A stretch of 64,000 nt of DNA from Persicitalea sp963716085 (GTDB lineage Bacteria > Bacteroidota > Bacteroidia > Cytophagales > Spirosomataceae). Shown here piece after piece: positions 1 through 9,150 of the stretch (positions are counted from its first letter, which is position 1; each line of letters starts with the position of its first letter). The translations under genes were made by a program, and so were the position numbers. The stretch is taken from assembly GCA_963716085.1 (NCBI GenBank), contig OY970288.1, positions 1,302,001 to 1,366,000 on the forward strand. Reading direction: 5' to 3'. The notes beneath the pieces were generated by a model, which was given only the letters and a program-made list of their open reading frames with translations, made no database searches and was not told the origin of the DNA.

Positions 1-1
1 C

Positions 2-1345
2 ATTCCTTACTTCAACGCAATGATGGGCGCAAGCGTCGCGGCCAACGTGTTTGCTAATCCCAATGCTTTGCTAACGATCGTCGGTCTGGCGCTGCTGCTC
101 GGGTTGCTGTCGAGTGTGTTGCCCGCCGCGCTGCTATCGTGGCGCAACGCGGTGAGTCTGTTCAAGGAAAATCTGCGCAGCAACCTGTATCAGAACTTCC
201 CAGTACGCAAGTATTTGGTAATAAGCCAGTTCGTAATTCTAATTTCCATTACCTCAGTCTCGTACTTCGTGACTCAACAAATTAATTTTGTGGAAAATAA
301 AGACCTGGGTTTTGACAAAGACAATATCCTGTACGCCTATTCTTCGCCCGATAATCTGGATATTTTCCAGGAAAAACTCCGGCAGTTACCCGAAGTGGAG
401 GTCGTGGGCAATGGCTCGTCGTTCGGTATCACGCCCTTCAATCAGATGACTTACAAGCTACAAGGAACGGATGCGGTGTACGACGACGCCCAGCAACTGT
501 ACCTCGATGATAAGGCGGTGGAAGCTTATGGGCTGAAGATTACTGCGGAGAGCAGCGTTCAAGCCTCCTCGACGAGTCAAAGTGTCTTTATCAATCAGAC
601 TGCCGCCAGGAAAATCGCCGCTCGGCAGCAGATTCCCGTCGACGACCTGGTAGGCAGAGTGATCGTTACCGAACCCGAGTATACGGACGAAGAAGGCCAG
701 GTGGGTTTTCCCTTCACGATTGCGGGCATATTTGAGGATATCAACCTGTTCTCGCTGCACGAGAAAGTCGATCCTTACTTTATTACTGTTTCTGAAAACG
801 TCCGCATGGGTGGGCGCAGCATCATCAAGTACGACGCCGCCGCCGCGCCGAATATCTTGGCCCGTGTCCAGGCCGTGTACGATGGCATGAACGAACCCTT
901 CCCGCTGGAAGTGGAGTATCTGGACGCCAAAGTGCAGGATCTCTACCAGCAAGACCGCCGCACCGCCGACCTGCTCTTTTATTTCAATCTCATCGCCATC
1001 CTTTTGGCAGCGCTGGGCATCGTGGGCATTTCCATGTTCCTGACCGTAGCCCGCACCAAAGAAATCGGTATCCGCAAAGTACTGGGTGCCTCGCCTTTTT
1101 CGATCATTCAATCGGCTACCAAAGAGTACTTCGTTCTGGTGGGTATTGCGCTGCTGGTCAGTGCGCCCATTGCTTACTACGCCGTGGGTGAATGGTTGGA
1201 AAACTTTGCCTACCACATTGAGATTCAGCCCGCCGTGTTTGTTGGGGCTGGGCTTTTGACTTTGATTTTGACTGCTCTGATCGTCGGGTACATTGCTTAT
1301 CGCGCGGCGCTGGTGAACCCGGTGGAGAGTCTGAGGAGTGAATAA
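2..1345 (+). CDS. MacB/FtsX-type ABC transporter permease, 3' part
   Basis: The reading frame is open to the window edge, so the N-terminal half lies upstream. The visible 447 or so residues match the second half of the ~800-residue permeases that follow. They comprise the end of the first FtsX block, a membrane segment near 1.2-1.3 hundred nt, a periplasmic core-like stretch, then three C-terminal membrane segments. The FtsX signature TKEIGIRKVLGAS lies near nt 1060-1100 and the protein ends NPVESLRSE, the tail shared by most of the array. Known members of the family are type VII ABC permeases that couple cytoplasmic ATP hydrolysis to work in the periplasm; the substrate cannot be inferred. 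It is the first member of the + strand array and lies 96 bp from the next start. The family call is secure, the role is not. Confidence 0.88.
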   Translation: MPYFNAMMGASVAANVFANPNALLTIVGLALLLGLLSSVLPAALLSWRNAVSLFKENLRSNLYQNFPVRKYLVISQFVILISITSVSYFVTQQINFVENKDLGFDKDNILYAYSSPDNLDIFQEKLRQLPEVEVVGNGSSFGITPFNQMTYKLQGTDAVYDDAQQLYLDDKAVEAYGLKITAESSVQASSTSQSVFINQTAARKIAARQQIPVDDLVGRVIVTEPEYTDEEGQVGFPFTIAGIFEDINLFSLHEKVDPYFITVSENVRMGGRSIIKYDAAAAPNILARVQAVYDGMNEPFPLEVEYLDAKVQDLYQQDRRTADLLFYFNLIAILLAALGIVGISMFLTVARTKEIGIRKVLGASPFSIIQSATKEYFVLVGIALLVSAPIAYYAVGEWLENFAYHIEIQPAVFVGAGLLTLILTALIVGYIAYRAALVNPVESLRSE

Positions 1346-1349
1346 ACTG

Positions 1350-1413
1350 AGAAAAGGAGATGGGAGGAAAGGATGAATGGACGTAGCCGTCGAACTTCTC
1401 TCCTTCCTTCTCC
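1350..1413. repeat. Purine/pyrimidine inverted repeat between permease genes
   Basis: Just after the permease stop codon there is a purine arm (1350-1376, rich in GGAGG and AAAGG), matched by a pyrimidine arm (1396-1413, CTTCTCTCCTTCC type). Transcribed, the two could form an imperfect hairpin between cistrons. The same architecture recurs at 3830-3934, 17322-17416 and 19853-19900, always between a permease stop and the next A/C-rich leader. Confidence 0.6.
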
Positions 1414-1441
1414 AAAACCAATCAAACTAACCCCTAAAACC

Positions 1442-3826
1442 ATGCTCACCAACTACCTCAAAATCGCCCTGCGCAACCTCTTACGCAACAAAGTGTACAG
1501 CGGCATCACCATCTTCGGGCTGGCCGTGGGGCTGGCGGCTTGCCTGGCCATCGGGCTGCACGTGCAGGACGAGTACAGCTACGACCGCTTCCACCGCAAA
1601 GCCGCCGACATCTACCGCCTCACCGAAATCCAACAGCAGGAAGACGGCACCCATCCCGTGGCGGCCACGCCCGGCCCGCTGGCCCCGAGCCTGGCAGCAG
1701 ACTACCCCGAGATCGTCCACGGCGTGCGGGTGGGGCAGTGGGGCTACCTGCTGCAAGCCGGACAGACGGGCGTCGAGCCGGACAAAATGCTGATCGTGGA
1801 CAACGATTTTTTCAAGATGTTCGATTTCAAACTGCTCATGGGTAATCCAGAGAAAGCCCTGACCAGCCCCGACGAAATCGTCATCAGCGAAAAGTTAGCC
1901 GCCCAATTCTACAGTTCCGGCTGGCGACAAGAATCTATTTTAGGTAAAGTGTTGACCCTGAACACCGAGCAGCCACTGACGGTCGTGGGCGTGGTAGCTG
2001 ATCCGCCTACTAATTCGCATTTGCAGTTCGACGCGCTGCTACCCTTCAAGTACGTCGAGAAGTACGACGAGTGGGGTAATAAATGGAACAGCAACAACTA
2101 CCATACCTACCTCGAACTCCGGCCCGGCACCGACGCGGCGGCATTCGAGCAGAAAGTCACGCACCACATTGCCAAGCACGACGCCGAGAACAAAGCCACG
2201 CTGCATTTGCAGCCTTTAAAAGATATTTTTCTTTATTCAAAATTCGACTACGGTACAGACTGGGGCAAGCGCGGCGATATTTTTTACGTCAAGATTTTTC
2301 TGGCCGTGGGTCTGATCGTGCTGCTGATTGCCATCATCAACTTCATTAACCTGGCCACGGCGCGGGCCTCGCAGCGGGCGCGGGAAGTGGGCGTCCGCAA
2401 AAGCGTGGGGGCCTTACGCGGGAGCCTCGTGTGGCAGTTTTTGAGCGAGTCGTTTCTGCTCACCACGTTGGCCCTTTTGCTGGCGTTGGTTATTTTTCAG
2501 TCGTTTCTGCCGATGTTCAACGCATTGGTGGACAAACAATTAAGTTTACCTACTGACGAGCCCATGTTCTGGGGGTGCTTTGCAGGATTTGCGTTCTTGG
2601 TCAGTGTTTTGGCGGGCGCGTACCCAGCTTTTTTCCTCTCTTCTTTTCGTCCCGCCAAAGTACTCAAAGGAATAGTTGATGTAAAATCAGGAATCGGACT
2701 CCGGCAGACGCTCGTGGTGGGGCAGTTCGTGCTTTCAATTGCGCTCGGCATCGGGACGATCGTCATTTACCGTCAGCTCGATATGATGCAAAACAAAAAG
2801 CTGGGTTTTGACAAATCGCAATTGCTGTACGTCAAGTTGAAAGGCGACGCCCGTGGCAAGGCCCCGCTGTTCAAGGAGGAAATCGCCAAGCTGGCGGGCG
2901 TGGCCTCGGTCAGCGCAACCACCTCGACGCTCGTCGATGTGGGGAATCAATCTTACGTCGAATGGGAAGGCCAGGAGTCAGACGATAAACTCAGCATTAC
3001 GCGGCTCAACATAGACCCCGACTTCCTGAAAACGACCGGACTGTCGCTGGCTTCGGGACGCAATTTCTCTTTCGCCATCCCGGCGGACACCCTGGATACT
3101 TTCGGCAAGTACCTCCTCAATGAATCGGCAGCCCAGCGCATGGGCTGGAACAACGAAAGCGCCCTCGGCAAGCGGGTGAGTTTCTACGGTCTCGAAGGCG
3201 AAGTGATCGGCATAGTCAAGGACTTCCACTTCAAGCCGTTGCGGTCAGCGATCGAACCCATGATATTTCGCTTCCGGCCCAAGGAATACTCCTTCAATCT
3301 GTTGGTAAAAACCAGCGGCGGAAACCTGTCCCAAACGCTGGCCGAAATTGGTAAAATTCATAAAGCCAACGACCCGAACTACCCGCTGAGCTACGGTTTC
3401 GTAGATCAGGACCTGGCCGCCCAATACCGCGCCGAGCAAAAGACTAGCCGAATCGTGTCGTATTTCTCCGTCCTGGCCATTTTCATTTCGTGCCTCGGCC
3501 TTTTCGGCCTGGCCACTTTCGTCGCTGAGCAACGCACCAAGGAAATTGGCGTCCGCAAAGTCCTGGGTGCCAGCGTGGCCAGTATCGTCGCGCTGCTGTC
3601 TAAGGATTTCCTAAAACTGGTGCTGGTCGCCATCGTCATTGCCTCGCCCATCGCCTGGTACACCATGAATGCGTGGCTGGCGGATTTTGCCTATAAAATC
3701 TACATTGAGTGGTGGGTCTTCGCTCTGGCGGGCGGCCTGGCCGTGGGCATCGCGCTGCTGACGGTAAGTTTCCAGAGCGTGAAGGCGGCGTTGATGAATC
3801 CTGTTCATTCGCTGAAGAGCGAATGA
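1442..3826 (+). CDS. MacB/FtsX-type ABC transporter permease (794 aa)
   Basis: The ATG at 1442 was chosen because MLTNYLKIALRNLLRNK is the N-terminus shared by the paralogues and is preceded by the same A/C-rich leader; the in-frame ATG at 1373 would add 23 unrelated residues from the spacer hairpin. Order: membrane segment at about 20-42, periplasmic MacB core-like domain to about 280, FtsX block 1 with AREVGVRKSVGA near 315, a single segment near 425-445, a second periplasmic domain, and FtsX block 2 with TKEIGVRKVLGAS near residue 699. The C-terminus is NPVHSLKSE rather than the usual NPVESLRSE. Its last 74 residues match those of the permease at 22356-24740 at about 63 positions although their N-termini are very different. 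No ATP-binding domain is present, so an ATPase must come from elsewhere. Confidence 0.92.
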   Translation: MLTNYLKIALRNLLRNKVYSGITIFGLAVGLAACLAIGLHVQDEYSYDRFHRKAADIYRLTEIQQQEDGTHPVAATPGPLAPSLAADYPEIVHGVRVGQWGYLLQAGQTGVEPDKMLIVDNDFFKMFDFKLLMGNPEKALTSPDEIVISEKLAAQFYSSGWRQESILGKVLTLNTEQPLTVVGVVADPPTNSHLQFDALLPFKYVEKYDEWGNKWNSNNYHTYLELRPGTDAAAFEQKVTHHIAKHDAENKATLHLQPLKDIFLYSKFDYGTDWGKRGDIFYVKIFLAVGLIVLLIAIINFINLATARASQRAREVGVRKSVGALRGSLVWQFLSESFLLTTLALLLALVIFQSFLPMFNALVDKQLSLPTDEPMFWGCFAGFAFLVSVLAGAYPAFFLSSFRPAKVLKGIVDVKSGIGLRQTLVVGQFVLSIALGIGTIVIYRQLDMMQNKKLGFDKSQLLYVKLKGDARGKAPLFKEEIAKLAGVASVSATTSTLVDVGNQSYVEWEGQESDDKLSITRLNIDPDFLKTTGLSLASGRNFSFAIPADTLDTFGKYLLNESAAQRMGWNNESALGKRVSFYGLEGEVIGIVKDFHFKPLRSAIEPMIFRFRPKEYSFNLLVKTSGGNLSQTLAEIGKIHKANDPNYPLSYGFVDQDLAAQYRAEQKTSRIVSYFSVLAIFISCLGLFGLATFVAEQRTKEIGVRKVLGASVASIVALLSKDFLKLVLVAIVIASPIAWYTMNAWLADFAYKIYIEWWVFALAGGLAVGIALLTVSFQSVKAALMNPVHSLKSE

Positions 3827-3829
3827 ATT

Positions 3830-3934
3830 AAGGAGGAAAGGAGGATGGAGGAAAGGAGAGAGTAAGGCTTGCGCCAGCCCGTGAGGACGGCCCCGTCCTT
3901 TCCTCCTTCCTCCCTTTCCTGCTTTCCTCCTTTA
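3830..3934. repeat. Purine/pyrimidine inverted repeat downstream of permease gene
   Basis: The purine arm 3830-3862 (AGGAGGAAAGGAGG followed by a second half-copy) is complementary, imperfectly, to the pyrimidine arm 3896-3934, with a ~33-nt GC-rich loop. It starts 3 nt after the permease stop. It is one of four such elements in this array and the longest of them. Confidence 0.7.
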
Positions 3935-3971
3935 GAATTAATTTTCAAACCTTAAACCCCCAAGCAAAATC

Positions 3972-4259
3972 ATGAGCTACGTAGCCATTCCCATCCCGCC
4001 GCTTCCCGGTAAGCAGGAGATCGAAATCGAGGTCACCATCAACGGCCAGAAGCACCAACTGCACTACCGGGTGGAGCTGTTTTACTGGAACGACTGCAGC
4101 AATCCGCAAGCCCACCGCGCCGACTGCATCAGCGAAATGCTCTCGTCGCACGATCCCGCCTGGACGGTGTACTACATCGGCGCGCCTACCGACGAGTTTG
4201 TTCCTATTACGTTTGTGAAGGAGGAAAGTCGACGGCTGCTGCGCGGGAAAGTGGCTTAG
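3972..4259 (+). CDS. Small protein of unknown function (95 aa)
   Basis: A 95-residue acidic protein beginning MSYVAIPIPPLPGKQ. There is no signal peptide or membrane segment. It has a beta-rich N-terminal half (alternating EIEIEVTI and a second strand-like run) and two pairs of nearby cysteine/histidine residues (around 43 and 53) that could bind a metal, but no motif that I recognise. The start is supported by the A/C-rich leader with the sequence CAAAATC before ATG, like the leaders of the permease genes. It sits between a permease gene and the broken serine hydrolase gene, on the same strand, and might share their transcript. I cannot assign a function. Confidence 0.55.
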   Translation: MSYVAIPIPPLPGKQEIEIEVTINGQKHQLHYRVELFYWNDCSNPQAHRADCISEMLSSHDPAWTVYYIGAPTDEFVPITFVKEESRRLLRGKVA

Positions 4260-4385
4260 GCGCGTAAAGTCGCATTCCACCGGACGTCCAGCACATACTC
4301 CGCCTATGTAGTGTGCATTGCAAGGTACTTGGCATGTAAAGATATTTGCCCTCGCACAAAAGGGATTATCGCCACGCCAGGAAAA

Positions 4386-6493
4386 ATGCAAAGGAGAAAA
4401 GTAGTTTTAGGGTTGATTTTAGGAATGTGTTCCGGGTTTAGTGCACAAAGCCAGCCGAAACAAGTGCCAGACCTAAACACCCGGATTACGAGTATTCTGC
4501 AAGAACACAACGTCCCTGGCGCGGGCGTGGCGTTGGTCACCAAAGACAGCGTCCTATGGCTGGGAACGTCGGGACTGGCAGATCGGCGGGAAAACGAAGC
4601 AATTAGCGAAACTACCCTGTTCGGCGTCGGCTCCATTGCCAAGACTTTCCTGGCTGCCGCCACGATGGTCGCGCAGGAGCAGAAGCTGGTTAATCTTGAT
4701 GATCCGATCCGAAGGATTGTCCCTTTTCTGAAATTCACAAATCACTGGGCGGCGGAACGTCCCGTGCGGCTGGTGCATCTGCTGGAACACACTTCCGGCT
4801 TCGACGAGGCGCATTTCGATCTGTTCGCCAAAGCCAATGCCACTACGTCCTTCAAAGAGGTGATGCAGCACAGCCGTAGCGCACTTGATACCCGCTGGCC
4901 GCCTGGCCAACATTACGCTTACAACAACTGGTACTTTGACAATTTTTGTGGAAACTGCAAATTTCAGGTTCTAGAATGTTTTCACCTAATTTTAATTGTA
5001 CTGTGATGTTGCGCCCCTCCGGGGCTCAGAATTTAATATTAAACTGCTAATTCTACAAATGTTAGGCTTCTCCGAAGCCCCGGAGGGGCGCAAGATTTGT
5101 AGTATAAAAACCCGTTCCAACACAAGCCCCGGAGGGGCGCAACTGGATAGCCAAGTGGCCCTCCACAAAAATTGTCAATGAACCCAACAACTTCGGCGCA
5201 ATGGTCGCCGCGCACTGTCTGGAAGAAGCCGTCGGCCAGCCTTTTGAAACATACCTTAAGGAGAATTTCCTGCTGCCGCTGGGCATGGAACGGGCTACTT
5301 ATCATCCGTCCGACGGGACGAAACCTTACCTAGCCAAAGGCTACGCCGGTACCGATGCGACGGAGGAACCCTATCCTGACCTGCCCCAATGGCCCGCCGG
5401 AAGTTTAGTCGCCTCGATCACCGATATGGCGGCTTTCGTGCAAATGTTCCTGAACGAGGGCAAGCACGGGGGAAAACAAATCCTGACACCATTTTCCATT
5501 AAACAAATGGAAACCCCAGAATCCTCCTTAGGGGCTAGAAAGGGCATCCGTTACGGCTACGGAAAAGGGCTGCGCGGACGGTTGGAACAAGGACACTTGT
5601 TCTACGGACACGATGGCAGTTACGGCGGTTTTCTCGCCGAGTTCGGCTATTCGCGGGAAATGGGCGTCGGCTACGTCGTCTTGCTGAACAACCGGGACGG
5701 AAGCAAAGCCATGAAGGAAATTAAGCAAGTGCTTTTGTCGATGGCGTTGCCGGAAGAAGCGCCGAAAATGCCGCCTGCGGTCTCAAATAACCCAAATCAG
5801 TTGCGGTCCTTGACCGGATGCTACCAGCCGATAGCCCCCACGATGGAAATTTTCCGCTTCGCTACCCGGCTGGCCGATCTGCAATTCATCGTCGAGGAAG
5901 ACGGGCAGCTATTCCAAAAAAGCGTAATCGGCGATCGGCAGCCGTTGCTTAGTGTGGGAAATAGTCGTTTCCGGCGGGAGGGAGAACCGCTGGCCACCTC
6001 TGTATTCGTGGAGGCTCCCAATGGTAAAAAACTGTGGCTGGACGAGGACGCCTACGAGCGGATACCCGTTTGGTGGGGCTACACCCAGTTTTTCCTGGCC
6101 GCGATTTGCGTAACAACCATGCTGCTGGGTTTTCTGATTTTACTGTTTTGGGTGCCGGCCAAACTCATTAAAAAACAAGCCGAACGGGTTCGTTTGCAGG
6201 CGTTGCCGATGATTGCCGTGGGCTGTTTGGTCATGATGATTTTGTCATTAGTACTTCTGTACGACCCGATGATCGAACACAGCGCGGGGGCGATACTGGC
6301 CTGGGTTTTTGGTTGGGCGTTTCTGGGCTTTTCTTTTCTGGGCTTGTTGTACTGGTCGTTGGCCCAGTTCAATCGGCAGCGGTTCCATGCCTTCAACAGG
6401 TATGCTGCTTTGTTGCTATCGGTGTCGTGCTGCATGGCGTCCGCTTATCTGCTGTACTGGGGTGTCGTTGGGCTTACCCTTTGGGGGTATTGA
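4386..6493 (+). pseudogene. Serine hydrolase (beta-lactamase/D-Ala-D-Ala peptidase fold) gene split by an inserted element
   Basis: The start at 4386 is preferred because it gives a signal peptide (MQRRKVVLGLILGMCSG). The 5' part carries the catalytic SxxK (S83-I-A-K86) and YxN (Y179-N-N) motifs of the class C beta-lactamase/penicillin-binding-protein-like family. At 4944 the frame runs into foreign sequence and stops at 5006. The frame resumes after 5175 with ...NEPNNFGAMVAAH, includes the third active-site motif GHDG near nt 5605, and ends with about four C-terminal membrane segments. Removing 236 bp (element plus one copy of a 4-bp duplication) restores a single frame of about 623 codons, reading YNNWYF-DN-EPNNFG across the join. 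The two halves are therefore one gene inactivated recently: no other stop or frameshift is visible. A separately translated C-terminal fragment from the ATG at 5201 is possible but would lack the nucleophile. Confidence 0.9.
4944..5175. mobile_element. MITE-like 232-bp non-coding insertion with terminal inverted repeats
   Basis: The left end, read from 4940, is CAATTTTTGTGG and the right end is CCACAAAAATTG, a terminal inverted repeat. The 4-bp CAAT occurs on both sides (4940-4943 and 5176-5179) and only once in the inferred uninterrupted gene, so it looks like a target-site duplication. The exact boundary is ambiguous by a few bases because the duplication overlaps the repeat. Inside are three copies of a 16-bp near-palindrome GCGCCCCTCCGGGGCT: one forward at 5011-5026 and two reversed at 5076-5091 and 5125-5140. 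A further stem, CTACAAAT/ATTTGTAG, flanks the middle copy. There is no open frame for a transposase, so it would have to be moved in trans. Confidence 0.82.
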
Positions 6494-6539
6494 AGACTTA
6501 ACTGACAAGGGTTAGTTTCCGAAATTCGGGCCTCTTACT

Positions 6540-6645
6540 TGTCCGATTCCGAACTGCAAGTGTTCGGAATCGGACATTTTTTTGTCTAAATTTTTAAGTA
6601 AAAATCTGATTATCAGCAAAATATTTTCCAGGCATAGCTTTTTTC
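6540..6645 (+). promoter_or_regulatory. Permease control region A: long palindrome plus degenerate sigma-54-like site
   Basis: A perfect 15-bp inverted repeat (arm TGTCCGATTCCGAAC at 6540-6554, loop 7 nt, second arm 6562-6576) is followed by the small palindrome CTGATTATCAG at 6605 and by AGGCATAGCTTTTTTC at 6630-6645. The last has the GG of a -24 element but lacks a clear GC at -12. The whole stretch recurs at 9719-9824 with few changes, each time before a permease gene. Inference: an upstream activating site for an enhancer-binding protein with a degenerate sigma-54 promoter. The palindrome followed by T7 could also terminate the hydrolase transcript, but the second copy has no upstream transcript to stop. 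Confidence 0.5.
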
Positions 6646-6712
6646 GCTGCATGGCCACGCGAGCGGATATATAGGTCTGCCCGGCGTGGCCCGCCCAACA
6701 AAACTAAACTTT

Positions 6713-9130
6713 ATGCTCAGTAACTACCTCAAAATCGCCCTGCGCAACATCCGCCGCGAGAAGACTTTTTCGGCCATCAACTTCCTTGGCCTTGCCGTGG
6801 CTTTTACAGCGGCCATTCTACTCTTTCTCACGGCACAGTTCGAGTTTTCATTCGATGATTTCCAGGTCAACCGCGACCGGATTTACAAGCTGTATTACAA
6901 AACTACCCGACCAGAAAAGGTGGACTACGGCGCAAATATGCCCATGCCGTTACAGCCCGCGATCAAGGCCGATTTTCCCGACGAGGTAGAATACGCCACG
7001 CGGCGGCTCGACAGCGGGGTAATGTTGCAGATTGGCGATAAATCCCTGGAAACAGGCGTCAACTACGTCGATCCCGATTACCTGCAAATGTTCTCTTTCG
7101 AGATGCTTGCGGGCAGTAAGGAATCGGCGCTCGATCAGTTGGACAACATCGTATTGCGTGAGAAGCAGGCGAGATCGTTCTTCGGCGACGAAAGCCCGGT
7201 AGGCAAAACCATTATGGTCAACACGGGCCAAGGACCGAAGCCATTCACCGTGTCGGGTGTCATGGCCGATTCTCCCAAGAACTCGACGATGGAGAACGAG
7301 AGCCTGCTTCGATTAGAGTCCTATCCTGATTACCAGGAAAATAAAGACAACTGGAATTCCAAAAACCATGACGTTTACATTCAACTGGCCGAGGGCGTGG
7401 ATTACCTGGATTTCGAGCGTCGCCTGATGCCTTTCACGGCCAAATACTACAAGGAAGATATCGACTTCGCTCACAAAGCGGGCTATAAAGGCGACGAGCG
7501 CGGCGAGATTATAAGCACCCGGCTTTTGCCGTTCGCCGAGGAGCATTTCAACAAGCAGGTCGGCAATCAATCCATCGACCCGTATTTGCCCTATATGCTG
7601 CTGGGCATTGCCTTCCTGGTGATTTTGATCGCCTGCATCAACTTTATCAACCTTTCCATTGCGCGTTCGCTGGGTCGGGCCAAGGAAGTTGGGATGCGCA
7701 AGGCGCTGGGGGCCAAGCGCGGACAGGTCGTCAGGCAGTTTTGGGGCGAGGCCTTTATCGTTTGTATGGTGGCGTTTATCGTAGCGCTGGCGGCGGCTTA
7801 CTCTCTGATTCCTGAGTACAACGCCCTGATGCGCGGCAAAGTGACGTTCGCGCAGTTACTGCGCCCCGAAGTGATGGCGACCGTTCTGCTGGCCTTCCTC
7901 CTCATCACCGCGCTGGCGGGCGGCTACCCGGCCTGGGCGGTAGCGCGGTTCAACACGGTGGAGGTTTTGAAGGGTAAAGTCCGAACGGGTCTGGTCAATG
8001 GCGGTATCCGTAATTCGCTCATCATCGTGCAGTTCGTCATTTCGGTGGGCATGATTGCCTGTACGCTGGTCGTCTGGAATCAGACCAACTACCTCCGCAA
8101 CCGACCGCTGGGTTTCGACCGCGAACAGGTCGTGAGCATTCCCGTCGGCAATGGCATCGACGGCTACCGTCTGCTCGACTACTTCCGCAACGAACTGGCC
8201 GATCAGCCGGGCATCGTGAGCATCACCGGAGCCGACAATAACCTGGGTTCCGGGCGTGACAACACCGGCTACAGTTCGGTCTTCGGCTTCAACATGGAAG
8301 GCAAGAACTACCAGACCAACGGCCTGAACGTGGATTTCGATTATGTGGAGACCCTGGGCCTGAAACTGGTGGCGGGCCGCAGCTTCGACCGCCAATTCGC
8401 CACCGACAGCACCGACGCCTGCGTCATCAACGAGACGATGGCCAAGCAACTCGGCGGCGGCCCGGAGCTGGTCGGCAGAAAGATTGAACTGAGCGGCGGC
8501 AAGCAGATCATCGGCATCGTCCGCGACTACAACTTCCAGTCGTTGCACCGCAAGGTGGAATCCATGACGATGTTTTTCAACAAACCATTCGGTATCAGCT
8601 ACGTGTTTGTAAAAATCGACGGCAATAATGCTGTCTCAGCGATGCAGCTTTTGGAAAAAACGTTCGTATCCTACGCCCCGAAGTCCGAGTTCCTGGGATC
8701 GTTTCTGGACGAAAACGTCAGTAACCAATACAAAAAAGAAGAGCGCATCACCAAAATATTTATGGCCGCCGCCGGACTGGCGATTTTGCTTTGCTGCGTG
8801 GGCCTGTTCGCCATTGCGCTCATGATGACCCGCCAACGCACCAAGGAAATCGGCGTCCGCAAAGTACTGGGCGCGGATGTGGGCTCACTGGTGGGTTTGC
8901 TCAGTAAGGATTTCTTGAAATTGGTCGCCGTGGCCATCGTCATCGCGGTGCCGCTGGCTTACTACGCCATGCAATCCTGGCTGACCGATTTCCCGTACAG
9001 CGTCGGGGTGGCGTGGTGGGTGATGGCGGCAGCGGGCGCGGCGGCGTTGGTCATCGCCTTTGCCACGGTGAGCATCCACGCGCTGCGGGCCGCGCGGCGC
9101 AATCCGGTAGAGTCGTTGCGGAGCGAGTGA
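6713..9130 (+). CDS. MacB/FtsX-type ABC transporter permease (805 aa)
   Basis: The start at 6713 (MLSNYLKIALRNIRREK) matches the paralogues; the upstream in-frame ATG at 6686 would add nine residues of leader. It shows the eight-segment plan: segment near 20-42, periplasmic domain, FtsX block 1 with AKEVGMRKALGAKRGQ, segment near 435, second periplasmic domain, FtsX block 2 with TKEIGVRKVLGADVGS, and the tail NPVESLRSE. It stands apart from its neighbours because it has its own upstream control region, is followed by the oppositely oriented Uma2 gene, and so is probably transcribed as a single cistron. Block 2 carries two cysteines in a membrane segment (LLCCVGLFAIAL) where most paralogues have S-C. 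The substrate is unknown. Confidence 0.92.
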   Translation: MLSNYLKIALRNIRREKTFSAINFLGLAVAFTAAILLFLTAQFEFSFDDFQVNRDRIYKLYYKTTRPEKVDYGANMPMPLQPAIKADFPDEVEYATRRLDSGVMLQIGDKSLETGVNYVDPDYLQMFSFEMLAGSKESALDQLDNIVLREKQARSFFGDESPVGKTIMVNTGQGPKPFTVSGVMADSPKNSTMENESLLRLESYPDYQENKDNWNSKNHDVYIQLAEGVDYLDFERRLMPFTAKYYKEDIDFAHKAGYKGDERGEIISTRLLPFAEEHFNKQVGNQSIDPYLPYMLLGIAFLVILIACINFINLSIARSLGRAKEVGMRKALGAKRGQVVRQFWGEAFIVCMVAFIVALAAAYSLIPEYNALMRGKVTFAQLLRPEVMATVLLAFLLITALAGGYPAWAVARFNTVEVLKGKVRTGLVNGGIRNSLIIVQFVISVGMIACTLVVWNQTNYLRNRPLGFDREQVVSIPVGNGIDGYRLLDYFRNELADQPGIVSITGADNNLGSGRDNTGYSSVFGFNMEGKNYQTNGLNVDFDYVETLGLKLVAGRSFDRQFATDSTDACVINETMAKQLGGGPELVGRKIELSGGKQIIGIVRDYNFQSLHRKVESMTMFFNKPFGISYVFVKIDGNNAVSAMQLLEKTFVSYAPKSEFLGSFLDENVSNQYKKEERITKIFMAAAGLAILLCCVGLFAIALMMTRQRTKEIGVRKVLGADVGSLVGLLSKDFLKLVAVAIVIAVPLAYYAMQSWLTDFPYSVGVAWWVMAAAGAAALVIAFATVSIHALRAARRNPVESLRSE

Positions 9131-9150
9131 GTAAAGACAAAGGAGTCTTC

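Noticed and set aside
458..1216. Long open frame on the - strand opposite the first permease, and many similar antisense frames across the array
   Set aside because: It lies wholly inside a confident permease frame, has an arginine/histidine-rich composition typical of shadow frames in GC-rich coding DNA, and no start context. I treat all such frames as chance.
1373..1441. Upstream in-frame start of the second permease
   Set aside because: It would translate the spacer hairpin into basic residues absent from every paralogue, while ATG 1442 begins the conserved N-terminus.
4996..5181. Short frames inside the inserted element (for example 4996-5181) as genes
   Set aside because: They consist of palindromic repeat sequence, have no recognisable protein features and differ in frame from the interrupted gene.
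6540..6584. Palindrome followed by T7 read as a simple rho-independent terminator of the serine hydrolase gene
   Set aside because: It may have that effect, but an equivalent palindrome with conserved downstream sequence occurs at 9719 where no + strand transcript arrives, so a shared regulatory role explains both better.
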